Below, one piece after another: positions 17,146-27,600 of a DNA stretch of 44,997 nucleotides. Source of the DNA: Rhodocyclales bacterium (GTDB taxonomy: Bacteria; Pseudomonadota; Gammaproteobacteria; Burkholderiales; Rhodocyclaceae). The notes under the pieces are model-generated. The model saw only the letters and a program-made list of their open reading frames with translations, was not told where the DNA came from and searched no databases. The stretch is taken from contig JACOUN010000001.1 in the NCBI GenBank assembly GCA_016177805.1, forward strand, positions 1 to 44,997, written 5' to 3'. The translations under genes and the position numbers were made by a program. Positions within the stretch are counted from its first letter, which is position 1. Each line of letters opens with the position of its first letter.

Positions 17146-18579
17146 AGCCGCGAGTTCGCCGCGCCGCAGCTTGCCCGTCTCGGTGCGTGGAAACTCCGCG
17201 ACAAAGCGGATTTCGGACGGACGCTGAAAGGCCGGCAGGGCCGCGATCGCATGCTCCAGCGCGCTGCGCACGCCTGGCTCATCGTCCCTGGCCGGCACCA
17301 CGAACAGTTGCAGGCTGGTGATGTGTTCGCTGCCCGTGCCCAACGGCACGACGCACAGCTCGCGGACGCTCGACTGCAATGTTTCGAGCAGGGACTGCTC
17401 GATCGCGACCGTGTCCACCCAGCGGCCGAAAACCTTCAGGAGCTGATCGCTGCGCCCGGTAAAACACCAACCGTCGTCATCGGGCGATCGCCGGAACAGG
17501 TCGCCGGGCGAGAAGCCGCGCTCGCCGAAGCGCGCGCTGTCGTGCGTCACTTCACGCGTATAACCCAGCGCTACCGCCGGATGCGAGAACCACAGACGGA
17601 AGGTCCGCTGATCGGCGTCCAGGGCAGGCTCCACTGCGATGCGGGTCAGCGGAGTCGCCTTCGCGCCGCCCGAACTGGCGGTGCGGAAAAGTACCAGCGA
17701 CAGGGTTTCCGTCGTGCCATAGCCATTGACGAGTGTGAGTCCTGTAAGTGTGTGCCACGCCTGCGCCAGCACCGCCGGACAGGCCTCGCCGGCCGACACC
17801 GACACGCGTATCGAATCGAAACGGACTCCGGCGTCGACCATGCGCCGATAGAGCGTCGGCACGCTGAACAGCAGCGTGGGTCGGGTGCGAAGCACGATCG
17901 CGGCGACCTGTTCGGGGTTCGGCCAGCATGGGTCGAGCACCACGCAAGCGCCGAGCCGCAGGCCGGCGAACAGCGCGTTCGCGAGCGGATAGGCAAAAAA
18001 CAGCTTGGAGGTCGAATAGAAACGGTCTTGCGCCGTCGCACCGAGAATGTCGCGTGCGAAAACATGTGCCTCGCGCACCGCCCGGTGCGCATGCACGATG
18101 CCCTTGGGCTTGCCGGTGGTGCCCGACGAGTACAGCAGGAAGGCCGGCGCATCGTCGTGCGCTTGTGCCGGCGCCACGTCCCCGGCGCGCGTCGGCAGTG
18201 CCGCGAGCCAGTCCGAGCGCGCAATCGCCCTGGGTTCGGCCAGCGCCAGCGCTACTTCGTCCTCCACCAGCAGCGCCACCGCGCCCGAGTCGAGGACCAG
18301 ATCCTTGAGTTGTATTGTCGCGGTACGCGGACTCACCGCGATCGGCAAGGCGCCGATCCATATCAGCCCCAGAAAGGCCGTGACCCAGTCGACCCCGTCC
18401 GGCAACGCAATCACGCAGTGCTCGCCCGGACGGATGCCGCGTGCCTGCCAGGCCGACGCAGCCGCCACGACACGCGCGCGCAGTTCGCCATAGCTCAGGG
18501 TCAGATCGCCCTCGATCAGCGCCGGCGCGGCGGGGGCGCCGCCCAGCAACATCTGCGCCGCATTCATGACGAGAGGCAT
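17140..18579 (-). CDS. AMP-binding acyl/aryl-CoA ligase
   Basis: This protein of about 479 residues belongs to the ANL superfamily (adenylate-forming). Motifs are the P-loop YSSGTTGKPKG, NGYGTTET (A5), GDLFRRSPDDDGWCFTGRSD (A7-A8) and the catalytic Lys region PRTETGKLRRGEL at the C-terminus. It activates a carboxylic acid to its CoA thioester with ATP. The overall form resembles benzoate-CoA ligase-like enzymes. Start codons at 18579 (ATG CCT) and 18567 (ATG AAT GCG GCG) are both possible. It is the first gene before the TRAP transporter and porin genes, so the imported acid is probably its substrate. Its final codons and stop lie inside a REP-type repeat. Confidence 0.9.
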   Translation of the reverse strand: MPLVMNAAQMLLGGAPAAPALIEGDLTLSYGELRARVVAAASAWQARGIRPGEHCVIALPDGVDWVTAFLGLIWIGALPIAVSPRTATIQLKDLVLDSGAVALLVEDEVALALAEPRAIARSDWLAALPTRAGDVAPAQAHDDAPAFLLYSSGTTGKPKGIVHAHRAVREAHVFARDILGATAQDRFYSTSKLFFAYPLANALFAGLRLGACVVLDPCWPNPEQVAAIVLRTRPTLLFSVPTLYRRMVDAGVRFDSIRVSVSAGEACPAVLAQAWHTLTGLTLVNGYGTTETLSLVLFRTASSGGAKATPLTRIAVEPALDADQRTFRLWFSHPAVALGYTREVTHDSARFGERGFSPGDLFRRSPDDDGWCFTGRSDQLLKVFGRWVDTVAIEQSLLETLQSSVRELCVVPLGTGSEHITSLQLFVVPARDDEPGVRSALEHAIAALPAFQRPSEIRFVAEFPRTETGKLRRGELAAS

Positions 18580-18777
18580 GCCGGGCGGTCCGCCTCGGCA
18601 GCCGGACCATACACCGAGGTACAGGACAAGCGCGCCACGACCGCATTGTTCGTGATTCCCATTCATCCCCCTTATCGTGCGATCAGTTATTTTTTTGTGG
18701 GGCCATTACACTCGCGGCATGGGAGCGGCACAATAGCAATCCCCCGATTACCTTTATCTGAATTTCAAATAACCCGG
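18580..18777. promoter_or_regulatory. Divergent control region with LysR-type palindrome
   Basis: This 198-bp region lies between the CoA ligase and lysR genes. A near-perfect palindrome at 18754-18772 (TTATCTGAATTTCAAATAA, 8 of 9 pairs) contains the T-N11-A core of LysR-type boxes and ends 5 bases before the lysR start codon. This fits autoregulation and possibly control of the divergent operon. No confident -35/-10 pair was assigned. Confidence 0.55.
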
Positions 18778-19731
18778 ATGAAGGACTTCGATCTCAACCT
18801 GTTGCGCGTGATGGTCGCGGTCTATGACGCGCGCAGCGTCAGCCGTGCGGCACAGGTACTCGGCACCAGCCAGCCGACCGTCAGCACGGCACTCGGGAAG
18901 TTGCGCCGCGCCTTCGGCGAGCCGCTATTCGTCAAGACCGCCTTTGGCGTCTCGCCCACCGCCCGCACGCATGCGATCGCCGCCAGCGCGCGCGAGATCC
19001 TGTCCCAGGTCGAGGCCGAATTGCTGCCGGAGAGCGTGTTCGACCCGGCCACCACCACCAGCCTGTTCACGCTGGCGCTGTCGGACGTGGGCGAAATGGT
19101 GTTCCTGCCGAAGATCCTCGCGCGACTGCAGCGCGAGGCGCCCAGAGCCTCGGTGCGCTCGGTGGCGCTGCCCCCCGAGCAGACCGGACTGGCCATGGAG
19201 GCTGGCGAAATCGACCTGGCGATCGGCTACTTTCCGGACCTCGATACCGCGCAGTTCCGTCAGCAGCAGTTGCTGCGGCACTACTTCGTGTGCCTGCTGC
19301 GCGCCGACCATCCGCTCTCCGGCGACAAGCTGACCATGGAGCAGTTTCTCGATCTTGGACACGCGGTCATTCGCGCCGAAGGGCGCAGCCAGGAAATCTT
19401 CGAGAAATACCTCGAACGGCACAAGATCGAACGGCGCATCGTCCTGCACACGCCTCATTTCATGAGCATTCCGATGATCATCGGCCAGTCCGACCTCGTC
19501 GTCACCCTGCCGCACGCCATCGGACAATTCTTTTCGCGTATCGGCGCCAACGTCAGAATCGTCGAACCGCCGCTGCCGCTGCCGCCGATCGGCCTGTTTC
19601 AGCACTGGCACCGCAGCTATCACCACGAGCCGCGCAACCGCTGGCTGCGCAAGCTCATGGCCGAACTGTTCAACGACGCCACCGACGAATGGCCCTACCC
19701 GTTTGCGCCACGGGCGCGCCATACCACCTGA
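18778..19731 (+). CDS. LysR-family transcriptional regulator
   Basis: This 317-residue protein starts with the LysR winged helix-turn-helix (DFDLNLLRVMVAVYDARSVS then RAAQVLGTSQPTVSTALGKL, about residues 3-60), followed by a type 2 periplasmic-binding-like effector domain. The subgroup with NLLRVMVAVYDARS resembles NodD/NahR/BenM-like regulators of aromatic pathways. It is divergent from the CoA ligase-TRAP-porin operon and probably controls that operon in response to the imported acid or its CoA ester. ATG 18778 is fixed by the conserved N-terminus and the palindromic box just upstream. Confidence 0.94.
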   Translation: MKDFDLNLLRVMVAVYDARSVSRAAQVLGTSQPTVSTALGKLRRAFGEPLFVKTAFGVSPTARTHAIAASAREILSQVEAELLPESVFDPATTTSLFTLALSDVGEMVFLPKILARLQREAPRASVRSVALPPEQTGLAMEAGEIDLAIGYFPDLDTAQFRQQQLLRHYFVCLLRADHPLSGDKLTMEQFLDLGHAVIRAEGRSQEIFEKYLERHKIERRIVLHTPHFMSIPMIIGQSDLVVTLPHAIGQFFSRIGANVRIVEPPLPLPPIGLFQHWHRSYHHEPRNRWLRKLMAELFNDATDEWPYPFAPRARHTT

Positions 19732-19902
19732 AGCCGCTCCGGCACCGTGTACGACGCCTGCAGGCGTGGCGCAACGGTGGTGATGATTTCATCCGATTGC
19801 CCCGGTACTCGCTGATATCTATTTGGGCTACTCGGGAACTGCGTTATCCTGACGCCGGCCGATGAAGTCACTCACCGGCCATCACTTCCAACGGGACCCC
19901 CA

Positions 19903-20673
19903 ATGAATCCATCAGGCAATTCGGCCACGACAGCCAAGGCACCCCACGTGCCACTGACCGATTACTACGCCGACGAGCAGGCCCGCGCCGGCTTTGTGCG
20001 TGACATGTTCGACAGCACCGCCGAAGACTATGACCGCATGGAGCGCATCCTGGGTTTCGGCACCGGCAAGTGGTATCGCGGCCAGGCGCTGGTGCGGGCA
20101 GGGTTGAAAACCGGCATGCGGGTTGCGGATGTCGGGGTCGGGACAGGTTTGGTGGCGCAAGCCGCCGCGCGCATCGTCGGCGACGCACGACTCGTCACCG
20201 GCATCGACCCCAGTCCGGGCATGATGGCCAACGCCAAGGTGCCGCCAGGGGTGGAACTGCTGCAAGGGCGGGCCGAGGCGATTCCGGCGCCGGACGCGCA
20301 CTTCGATTTCCTCAGCATGGGCTACGCGCTGCGCCACATCGGCGACCTGTCGGCGGCGTTTCAAGAGTTTCACCGCGTCATGAAACCCGGCGCGCGGCTG
20401 TGCCTGCTGGAGATCACGCTACCCGAAACCCGCTGGGGCCGCCTGCTGCTCAAGGGCTACATGAAGGGGCTGGTGCCCATGCTCGCGCTGGTGGTCGGGC
20501 GCAAGAAGAACACCCGTTTGTTGTGGCGTTACTACTGGGACACCATCGAAGCCTGCGTGCCGCCCGAACAGGTGCTGGCGACGCTCAAGGCGGCGGGGTT
20601 CACCGACGTGCGCCGCCACATCGAAGTCAAGGGCATGAGCATCCTGGCCGAGTACCAGGCGACCCGGCCGTAG
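19903..20673 (+). CDS. UbiE/COQ5-like SAM methyltransferase
   Basis: This 256-residue class I methyltransferase has motif I at 73-83 (RVADVGVGTGL) and follows the UbiE pattern: FDSTAEDYDRM near residue 37 (UbiE has FDSVA..YD.MN), GIDPSPGMM, LSMGYALRHIGDL and VMKPGARLCLLEIT. UbiE methylates ubiquinone and menaquinone precursors. This protein lacks some canonical UbiE sequence and is isolated from other ubi genes, so a quinone-like or other small-molecule substrate is inferred only. It is followed by a strong terminator. Confidence 0.88.
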   Translation: MNPSGNSATTAKAPHVPLTDYYADEQARAGFVRDMFDSTAEDYDRMERILGFGTGKWYRGQALVRAGLKTGMRVADVGVGTGLVAQAAARIVGDARLVTGIDPSPGMMANAKVPPGVELLQGRAEAIPAPDAHFDFLSMGYALRHIGDLSAAFQEFHRVMKPGARLCLLEITLPETRWGRLLLKGYMKGLVPMLALVVGRKKNTRLLWRYYWDTIEACVPPEQVLATLKAAGFTDVRRHIEVKGMSILAEYQATRP

Positions 20674-20694
20674 CACGCAAGCGGTGAACGCAGT

Positions 20695-20739
20695 GGGGCG
20701 GCCGTGGCGTATCGCGCGCCACGGCCGCCCCGTTGTTTT
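20695..20739 (+). terminator. Terminator after methyltransferase gene
   Basis: A perfect 15-bp G+C-rich stem (20695-20709 with 20717-20731, 7-base loop) is followed by GTTGTTTT on the plus strand. It ends the methyltransferase transcript. On the minus strand no T-run follows, so any effect on the M48 gene transcript would be weaker. Confidence 0.85.
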
Positions 20740-20750
20740 CATGGTGCGTG

Positions 20751-21494
20751 TTACTTGCCCGCCATTTCCTTCATGCGATCGGCGCGGTCGCCAGATGCCG
20801 GGTGCGAATCGGTCATCCCACCGCCTTGACCGCCGAGTTTGCGCAGCGCCGTCTCCATGGCATGGACGTCGTACTTGTGCTTCTTCATGAACTTGAGGCC
20901 ATAGTCGTCGGATTCGGTTTCCTGCGATTGCGAGAACTGGGCGTTGAGCACTTCTTCCATCATCGCGCCCAGTTCCGAGTCCGCGATGGCGCCGAGTTCG
21001 CCGCCGGAACTGGCGGCGGCCTTGCGCCCGGCCGAGGCCAGGTAGGCGGTTTTCATGGCTGCCGCCGAGTGGCCGAGTTTGGCGTGGCCGATTTCGTGGC
21101 CGATGACGCCGCGCAGCTCGTCGTCGGTCATCAGGTCCATCAGGCCCGAATACACGCGGATGCTGCCATCGGGCGTGGCGAAGGCGTTGACCTGCTGCGA
21201 CATGTAGACCTTGAAGTTGAGCTTCAGGCCGTCTTCCTTGACGTGCTTGGCGGTCAGCGCGGCCAGACGCTTGGCGTACTTGCTGCCGGCGGGTGCGACT
21301 TTTTGTACCTTGTCCTCGTGTGCAACCATCTGGCGCGCGCCGTTCTTGATTTCGTCATCGCTGATGGTGGCGGCCTTGGCCAGATCGCCGGCCGCGCCGA
21401 CGCTGCCCATCAGGTCGAAGCCCGCGTGACTCATGCCCGCACCCAGTGTCAGTGCAGCCGCCATGATCAGTTGAAATGCGTGTTTCCTTGTCAT
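20751..21494 (-). CDS. M48 family metalloprotease (LoiP/YggG-like)
   Basis: This 247-residue protein has a signal peptide (LIMAAALTLGAGMSHAG) and an M48 zinc protease core with HEIGH at 133-137 and the downstream glutamate motif QETESDDYG at 191-199. The C-terminal THPASGDRA-like segment (here DSHPASGDRADRM) is typical. The E. coli relatives LoiP and BepA are periplasmic quality-control proteases acting on outer-membrane proteins. The start at 21494 has an AAGGAA site 7 bases upstream; upstream residues in the frame are unlikely. It appears monocistronic. No Cys follows the signal peptide region, so unlike LoiP it may not be a lipoprotein. Confidence 0.92.
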   Translation of the reverse strand: MTRKHAFQLIMAAALTLGAGMSHAGFDLMGSVGAAGDLAKAATISDDEIKNGARQMVAHEDKVQKVAPAGSKYAKRLAALTAKHVKEDGLKLNFKVYMSQQVNAFATPDGSIRVYSGLMDLMTDDELRGVIGHEIGHAKLGHSAAAMKTAYLASAGRKAAASSGGELGAIADSELGAMMEEVLNAQFSQSQETESDDYGLKFMKKHKYDVHAMETALRKLGGQGGGMTDSHPASGDRADRMKEMAGK

Positions 21495-21688
21495 GTTATT
21501 CCTTGAAGTGATGTGATGATGGCATCCAGTCCGGGCCGGGTCGGCACGGGCCGTGTGCGTTATTGAAAATGCCTGCGGGATTGTACGGATTGAGCGAGGT
21601 AAACTCAATACGCAATACGACTATGCGCGAGAAATTGTCACGGCGGCGCCATGGCGGCGTTCCGCTCGCGCGCGGAAAACAAGCGGAA

Positions 21689-24600
21689 TCAGTGCGAGTG
21701 GGTCGCGGTCGCGGTGGTGGCGCGGACGGGGAAGTGCGCTTCGAGCCGGTTCAGGCTGGCGCTCAGGAGCGCGCGCAGCGGGCCGAGGTCGGCGCGGGTT
21801 CCGTCGTGTGCCTGCTGTTCCAGGCGTTGGCATTCGGAAGCCACGGCCTGCAGGCCGAAGTTGGCGCATGCGCCGCACATTTTGTGCAATAGCCGTGATT
21901 GCGTGGCGGCGTCGCTGGCGGGATGGTCGAGCGCCCGCATGAGTTCATCGCTCTGGGCGACGAAGCCGGCGATCAGCTCGCCGTAACGGTTCTCGCCCAG
22001 CATGTCGCGATGCTGCGCGAGGAGTGTGGTGTTGAGCAGGTCGGCGTGGTCCGTGACGCGAGCGGGGGCGGGGGCGGGCGGGTGGTCGCTGCGGGGCGCG
22101 GCCGGGTCGAGCAACGCGCGACACAGTTCGTCGAATTGCAACGGTTTTCCGACCACCGCGTCGATGCCGGCCGCGAGATAGCTTTGCACCTGCGCCGGGG
22201 CGATCGAGGCGGTCAGGGCGACGATGCGCACCGCCGCCTTGCGCGGGTCCAGGTGCGCGCGCATGCGCCGCGCGGTCTCCAGCCCGTCCATGTCGGGCAG
22301 GTGGATGTCCATCAGGATCAGGTCGTAGTCGTGGTCGTTGTGCATCGACAGCGCGGTGTAGCCGTCGTCGGCGATCGCTACCGCATGGCCTTCGCTTGCC
22401 AGCAGCCCCTGTGTGACCTGCTGGTTGATCTCGGTGTCTTCGACCAGCAGGATGTCGAGCGGGGCGGTGGCGGACCCGGCTTCGGCGGCCGGGGGGGCGG
22501 CGACGCTGGTTTCGGGGTATTCGATCTCGAACCAGAACAGGCTGCCTTGTCCCAGCGTGCTGGTGAAATCGATGCTGCCGCCGTGCAGCGCCACCAGGCG
22601 GCGGCAGATCGACAGCCCCAGGCCGGTGCCGCCGAAGCGGCGCGTGATAGAGCTGTCGGCCTGGCTGAAATGCTCGAACACCCGTTCGTGCGCTTGCGCC
22701 GGGATGCCGATGCCGCTGTCTTCGATCTCGAAGCGCAGCCGCGCTCGCCCGTCAGCGCGACTGCTCACCTGGGCGCGTAGCGCGACGAAGCCGGCGGGGG
22801 TGAACTTCAGCGCGTTGGTTGCCAGGTTGAGCAGGATCTGGGTCAGGGCGCGCCGGTCGCCCAGCACGCAGGCCGGGATGTCGGGCTCGGCCCGGACCAG
22901 CAGTTGCAGATCCTGCTTGCTCGCCATGCTGTGCAGCATCGGGTGCAGTTCGGCGATCACTTCGGCGGGGGAAAACGGCAGCCGTTCGAGTTGCGCCTGA
23001 CCGGCTTCGATCTTGGTGAAATCGAGCACGTCGTTGAGGATCGCGAGCAGGGCGCGCCCCGACTGGTACAGCGCGTTGACCTGCAACTGCTGGGTGTCCT
23101 GCAGTTCGCCGCGCAGCAGCAGTTGCGCCATGCCCAGGATGCCGTTGAGCGGGGTGCGGATTTCGTGGCTCATGGTGGCGAGGAAGTGGCTCTTGGCCTC
23201 GCTCGCGGCCTCGGCCTTCTCGCGCGCCAGTTCGGCCTGTTCCTTGGCCTTGCGCTCGCCGATGTCGGTGAGCGAGCCTTCGTAGTACAGCAACGATTGG
23301 TTCGGGTCGAGCACCCGCCGCGCCGAGATCGACACCACCACCGCCGCGCCGTCGCGCCGCTGCCAGCGGGTCTCGAAATTGACCACGCGATTGCGCATAT
23401 GCAGTGTGCCGAGAAAGCGGCGCAGGTCGTCCTGGTCGATGAAGCACTGGCGCGACACGTCGGTGACCGACTGAAGGAAGTCGTCGCTCGACGTATAGCC
23501 CAGCAGCCGCACCAGCGCCGGGTTGGCGGAGATGAAGCGCCCGTCCGGGCCGACGCGGAAGATGCCTTCGAGCGCGTTCTCGAACAGCGAGCGGTACTCG
23601 CGCTCGGAGTGCTGCAGGTCCTGGTAGAGCTTGGCGTTCTCGATCGAGATGGCCGCCTGCGCGGCCAGTATCTTCAGGGTTTCGAGGCGGGTCTGGTCGA
23701 ACACGCTGGGGCTGCCGGCGTGCTCGATGTAGAGCACCGCGGTCAGCTCGCCGTGGTACAGGATGGGCATGCACAGCAGCGCGCGCGGATGGTGCGCGCG
23801 GATGTACTTGTCGTGGCGGAAGTGCTGTTGTTCGAAGGCGTCGTCGACCACCACGGTTTCCTTGGTGCGCGCGACGTAGTTGACGATGCTGACCGGCAGG
23901 TGGTCGTGGCCGGCGTCCAGTGCCAGCGAGGCAAAGAAGCGCGGCACCTCGTCGACCCGCGCCTCGGCCTCGATATAGAGCCGCCCCTGACGGTTCAGCA
24001 CCATGATGCCGCGCTGCGCGCCGGCATTGGTCAGCGCCAGGCGCATCAGTTGTCCGAGCAGGCGCTCCAGGACGATCTCGTCCGAGATGGCCTGCGAGGC
24101 CTTGATCACCGAGGTGATGTCGAAGGCCTGGTTGCTCAGCGCCATGGCTGGCGTGGCCGGGCTACCGGGGGTGCCGGGCGGGGGCGATGGCTCGGGCTCG
24201 GCATGCGGGGTGTCGAGCAGGCCGGCGTAGTCGCGCCGCAGTTGCTCCAGCTTGGCGCTCGCACCCCAGGCGCGGTAGCGGCGCCAGGTTTCGGCGAGGT
24301 AGCCGCGCGCCAGCACCGCGTTGCCCGCTTCCAGTTGCGCGCGCGCGGCGAGTTCGCACGCCATCGCCGCCTCCAGTGTGTATCCGTTGTCCGCCGCGTG
24401 GCGGATGGCCTGCTCGTACAGGCGCACCGCGTCGCCGTGGCGCTGGCGCACCCGCAGCAGCTCCGCTTCGATCAGATACACGCGATGCGCATTGTTGGCC
24501 GGGCAGTGGCGTGACCAGTGCCGTATGCGGCGCAGGATGCGGCGCACCCGCGCGTAGGTGACCAACCTTGCGGGCGACCCCGGCTTGCCCGCCGCGTCGA

Positions 24601-27600
24601 GCAAGGCCAGCGCCTCCAGGCTGTGGAACCACGACGGCACGGTGGTGCCGGCCACATACGGCAGGTAGGCGATGCCCAGCGTGCATTGTTCCGTCGTTGC
24701 GTCCGCATCGCCGAAAATCGCGCACAACAACGCCTTGTAGAAGTGATGGACGCAGATCGCGGTGCGGTGGTTCTGGCGCTGGTGTTCGGCCAGCATCGCG
24801 TCTTCGGCGTAGTAGTCGCCGTCCAGGCGCGTCGGGTTGGCGCACTGGCCGCGCAGGTTGGCGACCGTCTGCTGCGTCATGATCGAGTACTGCAGCGACT
24901 GTTTCTGCCCGGTTTCGCGCAGTTGCGCGACGTACTTGCCGATGCGCGCCTGCAGCTCGGCCAGATCGGTGCTCAGCGGGAAGGCGTACTGGATGTGGGC
25001 GGCGAGGCTGTAGGCGGCGTACTCCATGTCGCCGCAGTCGAGCGACAGGCGCAGCGAATCGAGCAGGCCGTCGCGGCTGTGGCGCAGCGGCTCCTTGTAG
25101 TGGCGCACGTAGCAGTTGAACAGCGTCAGGGTTTTGTGCCGGGTGTGGTGCGAGGGGCGCTGTTCGTCGATGCTGACGCCCAGTTGCCCGATGCGGTAAC
25201 CCTCGTCGATTGCGCCCAGGTAGCCGCACAGCACCCCGCCGTAGCCGGCGAAGGCGGTGGTCGAGTAGTCGGTGAGGCCGTGGCGCAGCGTCAGCTCGAC
25301 CTGGCGCGCCATCACCAGCGGGCGCAGCGCCGAACTGGAGAATTTCACCACGCCGAACAGGCTGGCGAGGATCGGCAGCGCCGCCAGCGTGCGTGCGTCG
25401 GTCATCGGGGCGATGTCGACGATGCGCTTGCCCGGCACCCGCCGCAGTAGCAGCCGGGTGCGCAGCAGCCCGAGCCAGATCTGCGCGCGATTGGGTTGCG
25501 GCGGCAGATGCACGCCCAGCAGCGACAGCACTTCGACCGCGGTGCCGAGCGCCTCGCCGAAGCGGTTGCGCGCGACTTCCGACTGGATGCGGATCTCGTA
25601 GGTGCGGACCTTTTCCAGCAGCGAGTGGGCCTGCTCGTCGATGGTGCGGATCAGGCCGTCCATGAGGCCGAAGTCCATCTTGATGTTGGCGACTTCGGTG
25701 GCGGCCAGATGCAGCTCCAGCGCCAGTTCGTAGCAACTGCGCCAGCAGTCGGCGGGCAGCAGGCGCAGGCCGGTGCGCAGGTAATCGAGCGCCGAGTCGA
25801 AGGCGGCCGACTCCTTGGCGCGGCGCCCGGCCTTGAGGTTGAGCGCGGCCAGATCCAGGCGTGCTTGCGGGTCGGCGAGCAGGTCGATGGCGAGGTTCAG
25901 ATGGTTGGCGACCTCGAACACGCGCTGTTCGAGTTCTTCCGGTTTGAGGCTGTGCTGCATCTGCTCGCCGATCAGCAGGTGCAGCGACTTGAACGCGTGC
26001 TCGTCGATGAGCGAGTAGGCGGCCTGCTGGATGCGGTCGTGCACGAAGCGGTAGCGGGTGTGGTCAGGGTCGACCTGTTCGAGCAGGCGGTAACTGTTGT
26101 CCAGCGGCGCCACCAGCCCTTCGGCGATCGCCGGCGCCAGGTCGTCGGCGGTGCGGCGCGCGCCTCCGCGGTTGACCACCGTCAGCGTGCGCAGGTCGAA
26201 CACCCCGCCGATGCACGCCGCCAGCGGCAGCACCTTCTGGGTACGCGCCGGCAGGCGCTGGATGCGCCCGACCATCAGCGTGACCACGTTGTCGGCCAGC
26301 TCGCGCGAGCGGATCGCGGCTTCGTCCCATGTCCAGCGGTCCGCGCGGAAATCGATCAGTTGTTCCTCGTACAGCGAGTGCAGGAACTGGTTGAGAAAAA
26401 ACGGGTTGCCCTGGGTCTTGTCGTAGCACAGCCCGGCCAGCGCCTGGGTGGCGCGCTCGTCGGTGTGCAGCGTGTCGGCCACCAGTTGATTGACCTGGCG
26501 CGGCAGCAGCGGCTTGATGCGGTGCTCGTGCAGCGTGATGGGGCAGGTGCGCAGCCGTTCCAGCGTCGCTTCCAGCGGGTGGTCGGCGCGCAGTTCGTCG
26601 TCGCGGTAGCTGGCGATCAGCAGCAGGCCGGGCAGCGACGGAGTGCGCGCCAGCGATTCGAGCAGTTGCAGCGACGCCAGATCGGCCCACTGCAGGTCGT
26701 CGAGAAACAGCACCAGCGGATTGTCCGGGTTGGCCAGCACGCCGATGAACTGGGTGAACAGGCGGAAACGGCTCTGCTCGTCGAGCGCCAGCGGGGCCGG
26801 TCCGGCATCGCTCCCGCCGGTGATGTGCTCCAGTTCTGGAATCAGCTTGAGCAAGGCCGCGACGTTGTTGCCGAGCCGCTCCAGCAAGGTCTGGCGCCAC
26901 CGCGCGACACGCTCCTCGGATTCGACCAGCAGTTCGCGCACCAGTCCCTGCAACGCCTGGATGACCGCGAAATACGGCCGGTCGCGGCGGAACTGATCGA
27001 ACTTGCCGCTGCTGAAACGCCCGCCGCCGCGCCCCACGTATTCGCGCAAGGCGTGCACCACGCTCGATTTGCCCACCCCGGTGTGACCGCTGATCAGCAT
27101 CAGCATCTGGCCGCCGGTGGCGCAGCGGTCGCAGCCCAGAATCAGGTCGCGCAGCAGGTCCTCGCGGCCGTACAGCTTGTGCGGGATCTCGAAGCGCGCG
27201 CAGGTGTCCTCGCCGCCGACCGCGAATGGCGTGATGCTGCCGTGCTGTAGCCACTGCGCGCGGCACTCCTCCAGGTCGTGAATGAAGCCGCGCGTCGACT
27301 GGTAGCGCTCGGCCGCATCCTTGGCCAGCAGCTTGAGCACGATGGCCGACAGCGTCTCGGGCAGCACCCGGTTGATCAGGTGCGGCGGGGCGGGCGGTTT
27401 GGCGATGTGGCTGTGCACCAGCGCCAGCGGGTCCTCAAAGGAAAACGGCGGACGGCCGGTGAACAACTCGTACAGCGTGCAGCCGTAGCTGTAGAAGTCG
27501 GTGCGGTAGTCGATGGCGCGGTTGATGCGCCCGGTCTGTTCCGGCGCGATGTAGGGCAGGTGCGCGAGCGCCAGTTGTGGCGTATCCCAGTCCGCCTGTT

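Noticed and set aside
22904-24514. 536-codon plus-strand frame opposite the hybrid kinase
   Set aside because: Low-complexity shadow of the GAF/PAS/HisKA coding region; no start signals or domains.
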